From Bacteroidales bacterium (GTDB taxonomy: Bacteria > Bacteroidota > Bacteroidia > Bacteroidales > F082), in contig JANTGU010000009.1 in the NCBI GenBank assembly GCA_024762735.1, positions 1 to 20,547 on the forward strand: 20,547 nt of DNA. Direction: 5' to 3'. The number at the start of each line of letters is the position of its first letter. Position 1 is the stretch's first letter. The notes beneath the pieces are model-generated. The model worked only from the letters and a program-made list of their open reading frames with translations. It did no database searches and was not told the origin of the DNA. The position numbers and the translations under genes were made by a program. This document shows, in pieces, positions 1-6,624 of this stretch.

Positions 1-42
1 TAACAATTCATCAAATGTTTTTATGTTACTATAATCTGTCAT
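1..42 (-). CDS. higA: HigA-type antitoxin, N-terminal fragment (cut by window edge)
   Basis: Only the first 14 codons are visible, reading MTDYSNIKTFDELL from an ATG at 42..40, and the frame stays open to base 1. This N-terminus resembles the lead-in of Bacteroidota XRE-family HigA antitoxins, which carry a helix-turn-helix further on that is outside this window. It follows the toxin stop codon by 26 bases on the same strand, giving the toxin-first order typical of higBA. The family role is to neutralise the RelE-fold toxin and to repress the shared promoter. The assignment rests on the short N-terminus plus its position, so it is an inference. Confidence 0.6.
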   Translation of the reverse strand, partial: MTDYSNIKTFDELL

Positions 43-68
43 GATTGTATGTTTTTATTTATAAAATA

Positions 69-383
69 TTATTCTTTCAATTTCATTGCTTTTTCAATCT
101 CTTTTGTAGGTGTTTTTTGTGTTTTCTTTTGAAAGCCATTAAATAAAACAATTAGTTTCCCCTTGTCAAAACAACAAAAAACCCGATAGATGTTTGATTG
201 ATACTCCACGCGTATTTCAAAAAGACCTTCATAGCCGGTAATTGGAGATAAGAACTTTTTGGGTACCCTTTCAACCTGTTTAATCAACTGAAATACGTAC
301 TGAAATTTTTCCTTAACTTTTGTTTCAAGCGTTTTGTAAAATTCAATAAAATATTCTCCATGAAATATTATTTCTCTATTCAT
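69..383 (-). CDS. higB: HigB/RelE-family toxin (phage-derived Gp49-like)
   Basis: This 104-residue protein fits the size and pattern of the Gp49-like/HigB branch of the RelE superfamily, ribosome-dependent mRNA interferases. Visible family features are the central ..LFEIRVEYQSNIYRVFCCFD.. strand pair, the following LIVLFNGFQKKTQKTP segment and the lysine-rich C-terminal helix (PTKEIEKAMKLKE). Basic residues and aromatic positions in these strands normally line the RNA-cleaving face. The gene precedes a fragmentary antitoxin. Its ATG lies only a few bases after a good -7 element, so the transcript may be nearly leaderless. Whether the toxin is active cannot be read from sequence, but nothing looks broken. 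Confidence 0.85.
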   Translation of the reverse strand: MNREIIFHGEYFIEFYKTLETKVKEKFQYVFQLIKQVERVPKKFLSPITGYEGLFEIRVEYQSNIYRVFCCFDKGKLIVLFNGFQKKTQKTPTKEIEKAMKLKE

Positions 384-387
384 GTTG

Positions 388-418
388 CAAAGTTATCATA
401 AAAGATAACATTTTCAAA
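388..418 (-). promoter_or_regulatory. higBA promoter with overlapping operator palindrome
   Basis: Read on the minus strand, TTTG (418..415), 19 nt, then TAACTTTG (395..388) matches the Bacteroidota -33/-7 pattern. A perfect inverted repeat GTTATC-ATAAAA-GATAAC at 392-409 overlaps the -7 element. It is well placed to be the operator through which a HigA antitoxin represses its own operon. The inferred transcription start falls close to the toxin ATG at 383. The motif match is direct; the operator role is inferred. Confidence 0.6.
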
Positions 419-560
419 ATTTATTTTCTGAATTGCCAATTATTTTCTCATTGTTTGTTTATACCCCTCAACATAGAAAAAACGCCATCCCAACTACAAA
501 CCTTCAGGAGTGTTTAAATAATTTTACGAGAACTTTGGATCAAGGGACAGCTTGCCGTTA

Positions 561-1613
561 CTACCCTTTCAATTCAATAACCCTATGAAAATACATGGCA
601 AAAGAGCGATACAGAAAGTGCGTCCATTTGCCGAAGGGGACAATGATCAAAGCCCATTGCACCAGAATAATCAGATGTACCAGATAGATCCACAGGTTGG
701 TTTCCAGCAAATCCACATCAATAAACAACCTGACGGTAAAGGCTGTTAAGCCCATTAAAAACAACCAGATTACAAAAAACCAGTCGCTGGGATGCGAGTG
801 TTTGCTGATGGCCTGGTCTTTTTGTATACGTCGTCGAACAAAATCAAAGGTTACCACAAAAATGATTGCACTCTCTACATATCCCAAAATAATTACAAAC
901 AGGTTGGTAGTTTCGAACCAGTTGAGAAAAACGGTAGTGAACAGCAACAGCAGGTATCCTAACACCAAAATAAAGTGTTCAAACCAGCGAAACTGATTGT
1001 CATCGCAACCCAAGGCTCGCTTTTGGGTAAACATGTGAACAATCAAATCTTCCAACGATTTGAAGTATGCCGAAAGTGGTGCCTTGATGCCCGGTTTATA
1101 AATAGTGAGCCACCACATGTGAATGATATTGGGCAGTAAAATAAGGGCAAAAACCAGCGTGATGGCCGCCATCTCAAAAAAGTGTCCATAGTGCATGATG
1201 GAGGCCACATCAAATTGTTGTTTTGCAGCAAACCAAATAACAGCAACCACCAACAAAAGAAATGCAAAGATGGAGGCCGGTAACGATTTGTAAAGCAACC
1301 CCGACAATCCTGTCCAGTCGTACCTGGCGGTAAGCCAACGCCGCAACGACATCATCAGCTCGCCGGGGTCGGCCTCGCGCGGGCAGGTAGTGCTGCACTC
1401 GCCACAATAGTAGCAGAGCCATGGATCGAGTGAAGCTTCAAGATCACCATCCAATCCCAGCACGCTGTATCGAACCATCTTCCGCGGGAAAGAATTTTCT
1501 TCATCAGACAGGGTGCACACTGCCGTACAGTTCCCGCAGTTGTAGCAGGCATTCAAATCGAAAGCACCATATTTTTTAAGTTCGTCGCTGAACTCCGGAT
1601 TAATTCTTGCCAT
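561..1613 (-). CDS. qmoC: QmoC-like membrane subunit: HdrC-type ferredoxin domain fused to cytochrome-b-like membrane domain
   Basis: The 350-residue protein starts with two cysteine motifs for [4Fe-4S] clusters, C23-x2-C26-x2-C29-x3-C33 and C67-x2-C70-x2-C73-x3-CP77. This is the HdrC arrangement. About six hydrophobic segments follow, at roughly 112-130, 146-166, 211-230, 238-258, 278-297 and 307-327. Histidines near membrane segments (H144, H165, H193, H213, H313, H332) are candidates for heme b ligation, as in NarI/HdrE proteins. This fusion is the architecture of QmoC, which passes electrons between cytoplasmic QmoAB and (mena)quinone. The start overlaps the end of the upstream winged-helix gene by 14 bases, suggesting translational coupling. 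It is the last gene of the cluster. A heme-bearing HdrC/HdrE relative other than true QmoC is the main alternative. Confidence 0.85.
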   Translation of the reverse strand: MARINPEFSDELKKYGAFDLNACYNCGNCTAVCTLSDEENSFPRKMVRYSVLGLDGDLEASLDPWLCYYCGECSTTCPREADPGELMMSLRRWLTARYDWTGLSGLLYKSLPASIFAFLLLVVAVIWFAAKQQFDVASIMHYGHFFEMAAITLVFALILLPNIIHMWWLTIYKPGIKAPLSAYFKSLEDLIVHMFTQKRALGCDDNQFRWFEHFILVLGYLLLLFTTVFLNWFETTNLFVIILGYVESAIIFVVTFDFVRRRIQKDQAISKHSHPSDWFFVIWLFLMGLTAFTVRLFIDVDLLETNLWIYLVHLIILVQWALIIVPFGKWTHFLYRSFAMYFHRVIELKG

Positions 1614-1890
1614 TGTTCTTTATTTTATAATAGAAATACTCATCCATATCATCCATCTCACCGGTTTCCACAAATCCATATTTAAGCAAACTCATCAGCT
1701 GAAAAACCACTTCATCCTGCGGCATATCAAGTATTTTTGCCAGCTCCGGAATGGTTTTGTCACCCTCCTTAAGTGCATTCAGAATACCCTTTTTTATTTT
1801 AGTAAACTCCTTTAGCTTCCCGGTCACCTCTTTGGGTACCGGACGCTGTTCTTTTAACCACTTTGCTGTTTTACCTTTTTCAATTTCCAT
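1600..1890 (-). CDS. small winged-helix (ArsR-like) protein of the Qmo cluster
   Basis: The product is about 96 residues from the ATG at 1890, or 98 from an ATG at 1896. The open frame extends to a TTG at 1920, but the ATG starts are preferred. The sequence has a charged N-terminus (MEIEKGKTAKWLKEQRPVP), then a helix-turn-helix-like stretch (IKKGILNALKEG.KTIPELAKILDMPQDEVVFQLMSLLKYGFV). It ends in a short acidic and aromatic wing (ETGEMDDMDEYFYYKI). The fold looks like an ArsR/MarR-type winged helix, but no metal-binding cysteines are present. The gene overlaps qmoC by 14 bases and follows hdrA/qmoB after about 200 bases, so it belongs to the operon. It may be a regulator or a protein-docking subunit of the complex; I cannot tell which. 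Function is unassigned. Confidence 0.75.
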   Translation of the reverse strand: MEIEKGKTAKWLKEQRPVPKEVTGKLKEFTKIKKGILNALKEGDKTIPELAKILDMPQDEVVFQLMSLLKYGFVETGEMDDMDEYFYYKIKNNGKN

Positions 1891-1966
1891 AACCATAAGA
1901 TTATAAATTCCAACAATCAATTTTTAATTTCCTTAACCATCGTAAAATTGCTTCTTCTAATTCAGC

Positions 1967-2067
1967 TTTCACACTGAACGTAGTTGATTTTTATTGTTAT
2001 TCATTCTTCGACTCCGCTCAGAATGACACAAAATCCAGTCAGAACAAAGACTCAGCTCAGTGTGAAA
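1967..2067. repeat. degenerate dispersed repeat with terminal inverted repeats inside the qmo operon
   Basis: The gap between hdrA/qmoB and the winged-helix gene has an 11-bp perfect inverted repeat, TTTCACACTGA at 1967-1977 and TCAGTGTGAAA at 2057-2067. Between them lies CTTCGACTCCGCTCAGAATG (about 2006-2029), and a related GACTCAGCTCAG occurs at 2050-2060. Such CGACTCCGCTCA-type strings recall a class of short intergenic repeats met in Bacteroidota and other environmental genomes (from memory). No -7 promoter element was seen on the minus strand here, so the downstream pair probably depends on read-through. Confidence 0.55.
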
Positions 2068-2087
2068 AACTAATTATCAATATCTTT

Positions 2088-4028
2088 TCAAACAGTGTCT
2101 TTCTCAATCAACACATCTATCATGCTCTCCACATCATGGTCCGACAGCCCGATTAACTCCAACGCATTGGATGGACATACAGGCAAACACATGCCGCACC
2201 CCTTGCAAACCGAGGGAATGACTTTGGCTATCATTTTACCATCCTTCTCCACTTTTTCAAAAGCACTATAAGGACAGGCTTCATCACATTTGCCGCACCA
2301 CTCGCAAGCCTCCTTGTTGACCACGGCCACGGTGGGTTCCAGGGCGAGCTCACCCGAATCAATCAACGAAAAGGATTTGGTAGCAGCCGACAAGGCCGAG
2401 TTCATCGATTCCATGATGTTTTTCGGCCCCTGACTGGCGCCGGCAATGGTAACCCCGTCAATCACGGTTTCCACCGGACGTAGTTTCATGTGTATCTCGT
2501 TAAAAAACTTGTCTCTTCCTTTGGGAACCTTTAGCAATCCGGCAATGGAATTATCCTTCCTGGGCACCATGCCCGTTACCAGCACCACCAAATCGGCAGC
2601 CACTTCCAGCTCTTTATTGGCAGTCAAAACATCTTTGATTTTAACAAAGGTTTGTCCGTCGCGTGCTTCCACCACAGGCGGGTCGTACTCGAAAGACTGC
2701 AGGTAAACATCGCCCAGGCGCGAAGATTCATCGTACCTTACCTCAGCTTTTCCGTAAGTTCGTATGCCGCGGTTAAAGTGGAAATTGTGTATGCCCTTGT
2801 ACTTATTCTTAGCAGTAATAGCCGTGTGGATGGTGGACGTACAGCAGTAACGCGAACAATATTTATTATCGCCATTAAGCTGACGGCTTCCCACGCAATA
2901 AATATAGGCGATATTTTTCACCTCTTTACCCTGCCAAATAAGCCTCTTATCGTTATAATGAATCACCCGTTTAAACTGCGGCAGTGTAATCACGTTGTCA
3001 ATTTCGCCATAGCCAAACTCCCCTTTGGGAGGTTCGTAGGGATCGAACCCGGTAGCCAGCAAAATAGAACCCACTTTGATATTCAGATATTCCGTTTTCT
3101 GGCTAAAATCAACGGCGTTGCACACCGCTTCACATTTCCCGCAACGGGTACAGGTTTTCATATCGATGGCCGGCAATTGAGGATACTCGCTAGGGTAATT
3201 ATGGTAGATGGCCTTGCGTTTGGTGATGTTAAAATTAAACTCATCAGGCACCTCAACCGGACAGACATCAATGGCTTTTTGCAGTTCGCCACCGGAACAT
3301 TGCAGCTTAAAGTGGCGGGGCGTAACCTTCACTTTAATTTCAAAGTTACCCACACTTCCTTTGTTTTCCACAATTTCTGCCCCGGTAAAAAGGGTTACGT
3401 GCTTGTGCTGCATCACGCGGTCGTAAAGGCGGGTAATCAGCTCTTTTCCGGTTTCGTCGGTAATGCAGAGGTCGTCCCATTGCGACACCCTTCCTCCCAC
3501 AAAAAACTCCCGTTCGATCAAAAAAACTTCAGCCCCTGCTTCAGCCAGCTCGATGGCAGCCCTCATACCGGCTACCCCGGCCCCAACCACGGCCACCGCT
3601 TTGGTAGATTGTACCTTAACCGGCTCCAACGATTCGGCGTTACGCACCTTGGCAATGGCCGCTTTCACAATATGAATGGCTTTTTCGGTGGCACCGGTCT
3701 TGTTGTCGGAGTGCGCCCACGAAACCTGCTCGCGGATGTTGGCATGCACGTAATTGTACTTGTTCAATCCGGCTCGCTCGGCGACCCCCCTAAAGGTAAG
3801 CAGGTGAAGTTTGGGAGAACAGGAAGCTACCACCACCCCATCCAACTGCTTCTCTTTGATGTCGCTTACCATATCTTTTTGGTTGGAATCGGCACAGGCA
3901 AACATGGTGGTCTTCGACAAAAAGACTCCCCCCTCGTTTTCAACAGCTTGGCGTACCTTTTCCACATCCACATAATCAGATATATTACCACCACAATGGC
4001 ATATATAAACCCCTATTTTCTTTTTCAT
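2088..4028 (-). CDS. qmoB: QmoB/HdrA-like FAD and iron-sulfur oxidoreductase
   Basis: The 646-residue protein has the length and order of HdrA. An N-terminal domain carries C10-H-C12-GGN. A FAD-binding GxGxxG is at about 148-153 (VVGAGVAGMRAA). A ferredoxin insert has CTRCGKCEAVC at 293-303 plus the CPVEVPDEFN segment at 256-265. The HdrA-type cysteine cluster is C378, C391, C395 and C396. Two C-terminal [4Fe-4S] motifs are at 575-585 (CEWCGKCDEAC) and 608-618 (CKGCGMCLPVC). In Hdr and Qmo complexes this subunit is the flavin hub that splits or relays electrons. True QmoB carries a fused C-terminal MvhD domain; here that domain is a separate gene. The start codon overlaps the qmoA stop (ATGA), with a strong SD 7 nt upstream. 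HdrA is the alternative name; context favours Qmo. Confidence 0.85.
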   Translation of the reverse strand: MKKKIGVYICHCGGNISDYVDVEKVRQAVENEGGVFLSKTTMFACADSNQKDMVSDIKEKQLDGVVVASCSPKLHLLTFRGVAERAGLNKYNYVHANIREQVSWAHSDNKTGATEKAIHIVKAAIAKVRNAESLEPVKVQSTKAVAVVGAGVAGMRAAIELAEAGAEVFLIEREFFVGGRVSQWDDLCITDETGKELITRLYDRVMQHKHVTLFTGAEIVENKGSVGNFEIKVKVTPRHFKLQCSGGELQKAIDVCPVEVPDEFNFNITKRKAIYHNYPSEYPQLPAIDMKTCTRCGKCEAVCNAVDFSQKTEYLNIKVGSILLATGFDPYEPPKGEFGYGEIDNVITLPQFKRVIHYNDKRLIWQGKEVKNIAYIYCVGSRQLNGDNKYCSRYCCTSTIHTAITAKNKYKGIHNFHFNRGIRTYGKAEVRYDESSRLGDVYLQSFEYDPPVVEARDGQTFVKIKDVLTANKELEVAADLVVLVTGMVPRKDNSIAGLLKVPKGRDKFFNEIHMKLRPVETVIDGVTIAGASQGPKNIMESMNSALSAATKSFSLIDSGELALEPTVAVVNKEACEWCGKCDEACPYSAFEKVEKDGKMIAKVIPSVCKGCGMCLPVCPSNALELIGLSDHDVESMIDVLIEKDTV

Positions 4029-5329
4029 AACGATGCCCTCCTTAAATAACTGGTTGTTTCGGCTGAGGCTGCTCCCCCTGACAGAATAGAATCGGGGATA
4101 TCCATAGGACCGGATGCTGTTCCTGCCACAAATACCCCTTCGATGCTGGTTTTAGCAGGACTTGCCAACACGTCAGATTGGTTTACAAAATTGAAGGGAT
4201 CCAATGCCAGTTTCTCGGTTTTAAACGATTCTGAAATCTCCATGTTGGGCAGTACTCCCACCGAAAGCACGACCATATCGTGTTCGGCTTCCTTCACCAC
4301 CCCGGCTTCAATATCTTCGTATCGCAGCATCAAATTCCCATTTTCTTTTTCGGTGATTTTTCCCACTTTACCTTTTACAAATTCAACACCCATATCCTGT
4401 GCCTGGGCATAAAACTCGTTAAATCCTTTTCCAAAGGCTCTGATGTGCAGGTAGTAAATAGTAACATCTGCCATGGGCAAAGCTCCCATCAGCAACTGAG
4501 CCTGTTTGATGGAATACATACAACAAATTTGTGAACAGATGGGGTTACCGATTGATTTATCGCGCGAACCTGTACACAACACATAAGCTATGTTATCAGG
4601 CATTTTACCATCACCCGGACGAAGAATGGTGTTGTAAGGACGGGTGGGTGCCAACTGCCTTTCCATCTGCATGGACGTGATGATGTTTTTGGCCTTTCCG
4701 TAATTGTATCGCGGAATTTTTAAAGGATCGAACAGGTTGAAACCTGTAGCTACCACCACCGATTTAATTTTTACCAGAACCTCCTCTTCGGTTTGGGTAA
4801 AGTCAATGCAATTGGTAGGACAAGCCCGTTCGCAAGCGCCACACAAAATACAGTTCTCAATATCGATGGCGGCTGCCCTGGGGCTCGCAATACTAAAAGG
4901 AATAAAGGCTGCCTTGCGCCCGGCCAAACCATATTGATACTCATCGGTAACGCTTACCGGGCAAGCCTCTTCGCAAAGCTGGCATCCTGTGCAGTCTTCC
5001 ACCACCACGTAACGCGGCTTTTTTAACACAACAGCTTCAAACTGGTGCTCTCCCTTTTTGGTGATGTTTTTGGCTTCGGCACCGGTAAAGATGGTGATGT
5101 TAGGATGGCGCGCAATTTCGGACACCTTGGGGGTGGTGATACAAGCTGCACAATCGAGCGTGGGAAAAACCTTGCTAAGCAAAATCATTTTCCCCCCTAT
5201 GGACAGCTCTTTTTCTACCAACAACACTTTATAGCCCAGGTTGGCTAGGTTGAGTGCCGATTCGCCACCGGCAATGCCTCCTCCTACCACCAGCACGTCA
5301 AAATTTAATTTTCTATTTTCTTGCTGCAT
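4025..5329 (-). CDS. qmoA: QmoA-like FAD/iron-sulfur subunit
   Basis: This 434-residue HdrA-related flavoprotein has a dinucleotide motif (VVGGGIAGGES) at 14-24. The following LLVEKELSIGGKM segment is typical of this group. Two [4Fe-4S] ferredoxin motifs are at 113-124 (CTGCQLCEEACP) and 160-171 (CILCGACERACP). HdrA-type cysteines appear at C252, C265, C269 and C270. A second FAD-contact motif near the C-terminus reads GVFVAGTASGPMDIPDSI (398-415). The length is close to QmoA of sulfate reducers and much shorter than HdrA. With QmoB and QmoC it should form the cytoplasmic part of a quinone-interacting oxidoreductase. Its stop overlaps the next start by 4 bases, and it follows the MvhD-like gene by 18 bases. 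Confidence 0.86.
   Translation of the reverse strand: MQQENRKLNFDVLVVGGGIAGGESALNLANLGYKVLLVEKELSIGGKMILLSKVFPTLDCAACITTPKVSEIARHPNITIFTGAEAKNITKKGEHQFEAVVLKKPRYVVVEDCTGCQLCEEACPVSVTDEYQYGLAGRKAAFIPFSIASPRAAAIDIENCILCGACERACPTNCIDFTQTEEEVLVKIKSVVVATGFNLFDPLKIPRYNYGKAKNIITSMQMERQLAPTRPYNTILRPGDGKMPDNIAYVLCTGSRDKSIGNPICSQICCMYSIKQAQLLMGALPMADVTIYYLHIRAFGKGFNEFYAQAQDMGVEFVKGKVGKITEKENGNLMLRYEDIEAGVVKEAEHDMVVLSVGVLPNMEISESFKTEKLALDPFNFVNQSDVLASPAKTSIEGVFVAGTASGPMDIPDSILSGGAASAETTSYLRRASL
4036..4043 (-). promoter_or_regulatory. Shine-Dalgarno site for qmoB/hdrA
   Basis: Read on the minus strand, AAGGAGGG ends 7 bases before the ATG at 4028..4026. It lies inside the last codons of qmoA. Strong SD sites are uncommon in Bacteroidota, so this one supports the chosen start and a demand for high translation of the large subunit. 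Confidence 0.7.
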
Positions 5330-5347
5330 TTTTCTTTTTTTTAGTTT

Positions 5348-5770
5348 CTATTCCACAGCATTCACTTCTTTTTCTTTGCCAAGGTATTCCGCAAAACTTT
5401 TAACATGTTTCACAAAGGGTTCGCTGCATACCGAGCAGATGGCGGCCATTTTCAGCCGAGCCGGATCCATTCCTTTTTCTTTAAGCTGCTCCATGGTTTC
5501 CCTGACAATCTCCCCGGTTTTGGTCGTGCACGATTCCCCGTATGGGCAGTCGGTGCCATCGGCAGCAATAAACACCCCGTCGAAACCCTGTTCAAGCGCA
5601 TGCATTATCCAACGGGGTTTGATGGCGCTTGAGCAGGGAACGGGAATGGTGTACACGGTGGGCGGATAGTGTAACTTTAAAAGCCCCGCCATATCAATAG
5701 CCGGATCGGAGATTTTCTCGGTAGAAAACACCAATATCTTCGGGCTATTATTTACTTTTCCACCTGCCAT
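5348..5770 (-). CDS. mvhD: MvhD/FlpD-like [2Fe-2S] electron-transfer protein (stand-alone)
   Basis: The 140-residue protein matches the MvhD (methyl-viologen-reducing hydrogenase delta subunit) domain. Five cysteines sit at the expected places: C46 in a VPCSS segment, C75 and C81 in DGTDCPYGESC, and C112 and C115 in ICSVCSEP. In hydrogenase-Hdr complexes MvhD hands electrons to HdrA, and in sulfate reducers this domain is fused to the C-terminus of QmoB. Here it is a separate gene 2 bases after the TusA-like gene and 18 bases before qmoA. The inference is that it docks on the Qmo flavoproteins and connects them to a still unknown partner. There is no hydrogenase or formate dehydrogenase gene nearby. 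Confidence 0.85.
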   Translation of the reverse strand: MAGGKVNNSPKILVFSTEKISDPAIDMAGLLKLHYPPTVYTIPVPCSSAIKPRWIMHALEQGFDGVFIAADGTDCPYGESCTTKTGEIVRETMEQLKEKGMDPARLKMAAICSVCSEPFVKHVKSFAEYLGKEKEVNAVE

Positions 5771-5772
5771 GA

Positions 5773-6021
5773 TTATTTTCTTAAAAAGATTTTGAAAAAG
5801 CCTGACTCTTCCACGGTGCCGAGATATTCAAATCCCTTTTTGTTGCACCATTTCGGAATGTCGCGACGGGTACCTTCATCGGCAGAGAGCACTTCCATTA
5901 CCTGTCCTTTTTCAATTTGACCAATGGCCTTTTTTGCAGCCAACAAGGGTCCCGGGCAGGATGTGCCACGAGCATCTACTGATTTGTCAACTTTGATGGC
6001 TGTTAATTCTTCTGTTGTCAT
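5773..6021 (-). CDS. tusA: TusA-family sulfur carrier protein
   Basis: The 82-residue protein carries the family signature DARGTSCPGPLLAAKKAI, with the persulfide-accepting Cys22 in the CPGP motif at the start of helix 1. A second conserved-looking region, RRDIPKWCNKKGFEYLG, holds Cys59. TusA proteins carry sulfane sulfur as a protein persulfide for tRNA thiolation, molybdenum cofactor work or dissimilatory sulfur metabolism. Its place between a DsrE-like gene and Hdr/Qmo genes, with 19- and 2-base gaps, points to the dissimilatory or redox role rather than tRNA modification. This functional reading is inferred from context. Confidence 0.9.
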   Translation of the reverse strand: MTTEELTAIKVDKSVDARGTSCPGPLLAAKKAIGQIEKGQVMEVLSADEGTRRDIPKWCNKKGFEYLGTVEESGFFKIFLRK

Positions 6022-6040
6022 GATGATAAGTTTTTAAGGG

Positions 6041-6460
6041 TTAAATAAACAGGTTAATGTCGGCTTCTTCGGCAGAAGTCATGTATTCGCCAATGCCGCA
6101 AATATCGTCAGCAAGGTCGATAAAGTCATCCAGCTTAAAGCCGTTCCATACTTTGCCGGCAAAACCACAAATGTGAATTTTCACATTGGTCATCTCTTTG
6201 GCTGTTTTAAAAGCTTCTGTCCAGTGAGGGGCTTCAAGGCGTTTGAGAGATGCCAGAAACTCATCTTTTTTGTCAGTAATCTCAGCCACGCGATCGTTGG
6301 TCAGGGCATTTTCTTTTTTAAATGCAAAGGCTGCCTGAAGCAACACGTAGATTTCAACATCCATATCCTCGGCAGCAGCACCGCCAAGAATTACACCTGC
6401 AGCGGTCAGCTTGTCAACGCTGCCCGAGAAAAGTGCTAAACACAATTTTTTGTTTTCCAT
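6041..6460 (-). CDS. DsrE/DsrF-like sulfur-transfer family protein
   Basis: The 139-residue protein has the DsrE-like fold pattern. It begins with a beta strand (KKLCLALFSGSVDKLTAAGVILGGAAAEDM), followed by DVEIYVLLQAAFAFKK. The later VKIHICGFAG segment places Cys98 where DsrE3-type proteins carry their reactive cysteine. A second cysteine, C121, lies in DDICGIGEYM. DsrE-like proteins accept persulfide sulfur from TusA or rhodanese. This is the first gene of the cluster and has an unusually good SD. The pairing with TusA is the same as in the sulfur-oxidising sHdr clusters. Which cysteine is active is inferred by position only. Confidence 0.85.
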   Translation of the reverse strand: MENKKLCLALFSGSVDKLTAAGVILGGAAAEDMDVEIYVLLQAAFAFKKENALTNDRVAEITDKKDEFLASLKRLEAPHWTEAFKTAKEMTNVKIHICGFAGKVWNGFKLDDFIDLADDICGIGEYMTSAEEADINLFI

Positions 6461-6466
6461 TTTTTG

Positions 6467-6474
6467 TTCCTCCC
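6467..6474 (-). promoter_or_regulatory. strong Shine-Dalgarno site for the DsrE-like gene
   Basis: On the minus strand GGGAGGAA precedes the ATG (6460..6458), with 8 bases between the GGAGG core and the start. It is a near-perfect anti-SD match in a genome where most genes in this window lack one. Confidence 0.75.
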
Positions 6475-6507
6475 ATTAATTTAAAATTTGTTATTTAATT
6501 AACAGTA

Positions 6508-6515
6508 CAAAGATA
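6508..6515 (-). promoter_or_regulatory. -7 promoter element of the sulfur/Qmo operon
   Basis: TATCTTTG on the minus strand fits TAnnTTTG. The transcript would begin near 6502, about 40 bases before the DsrE-like start. The -33 element is poor (TTTC at 6541..6538, 22-nt spacing). That would suit a promoter needing an activator, for example one bound at the Crp-like box about 75 bases upstream of the start. Confidence 0.5.
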
Positions 6516-6569
6516 GATACGGAAAACCTGCTATCATGAAAAATAGCTGTGAGCTTGCTTTCAGTTTGA

Positions 6570-6585
6570 TGTGATTTATATCACA
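6570..6585. promoter_or_regulatory. Crp/Fnr-type binding palindrome between the regulator and the Qmo operon
   Basis: TGTGATTTATATCACA is a perfect TGTGA-N6-TCACA site: 6-bp arms TGTGAT/ATCACA around TTAT. It lies 39 bases upstream of the regulator's ATG and about 110 bases upstream of the divergent operon's first codon. The neighbouring regulator has an RETVSR recognition helix of the kind that reads TGTGA half-sites. This makes it the likely binding site for autoregulation and for control of the operon. The site is seen directly; the assignment is inferred. Confidence 0.75.
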
Positions 6586-6593
6586 CTAAATTG

Positions 6594-6601
6594 TATCTTT
6601 G
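6594..6601 (+). promoter_or_regulatory. -7 promoter element of the Crp/Fnr regulator gene
   Basis: TATCTTTG fits TAnnTTTG and is identical to the -7 box of the divergent operon. It ends 23 bases before the ATG at 6625. The nearest upstream TTTG (6565-6568) is 25 nt away, longer than usual, and the Crp-like palindrome fills the spacer. A bound regulator would therefore probably repress this promoter. Confidence 0.5.
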
Positions 6602-6624
6602 TTTTTTTTTAAACAGCCAATGAA

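Noticed and set aside
1891..1920. TTG start extending the winged-helix protein by ten residues
   Set aside because: Two ATG codons follow at once, and the extension has no conserved-looking character.
2652..4049. 465-codon open frame on the + strand opposite hdrA/qmoB
   Set aside because: It is antisense to a full-length protein with all HdrA motifs, has no recognisable domain, and such frames are common opposite GC-moderate genes.
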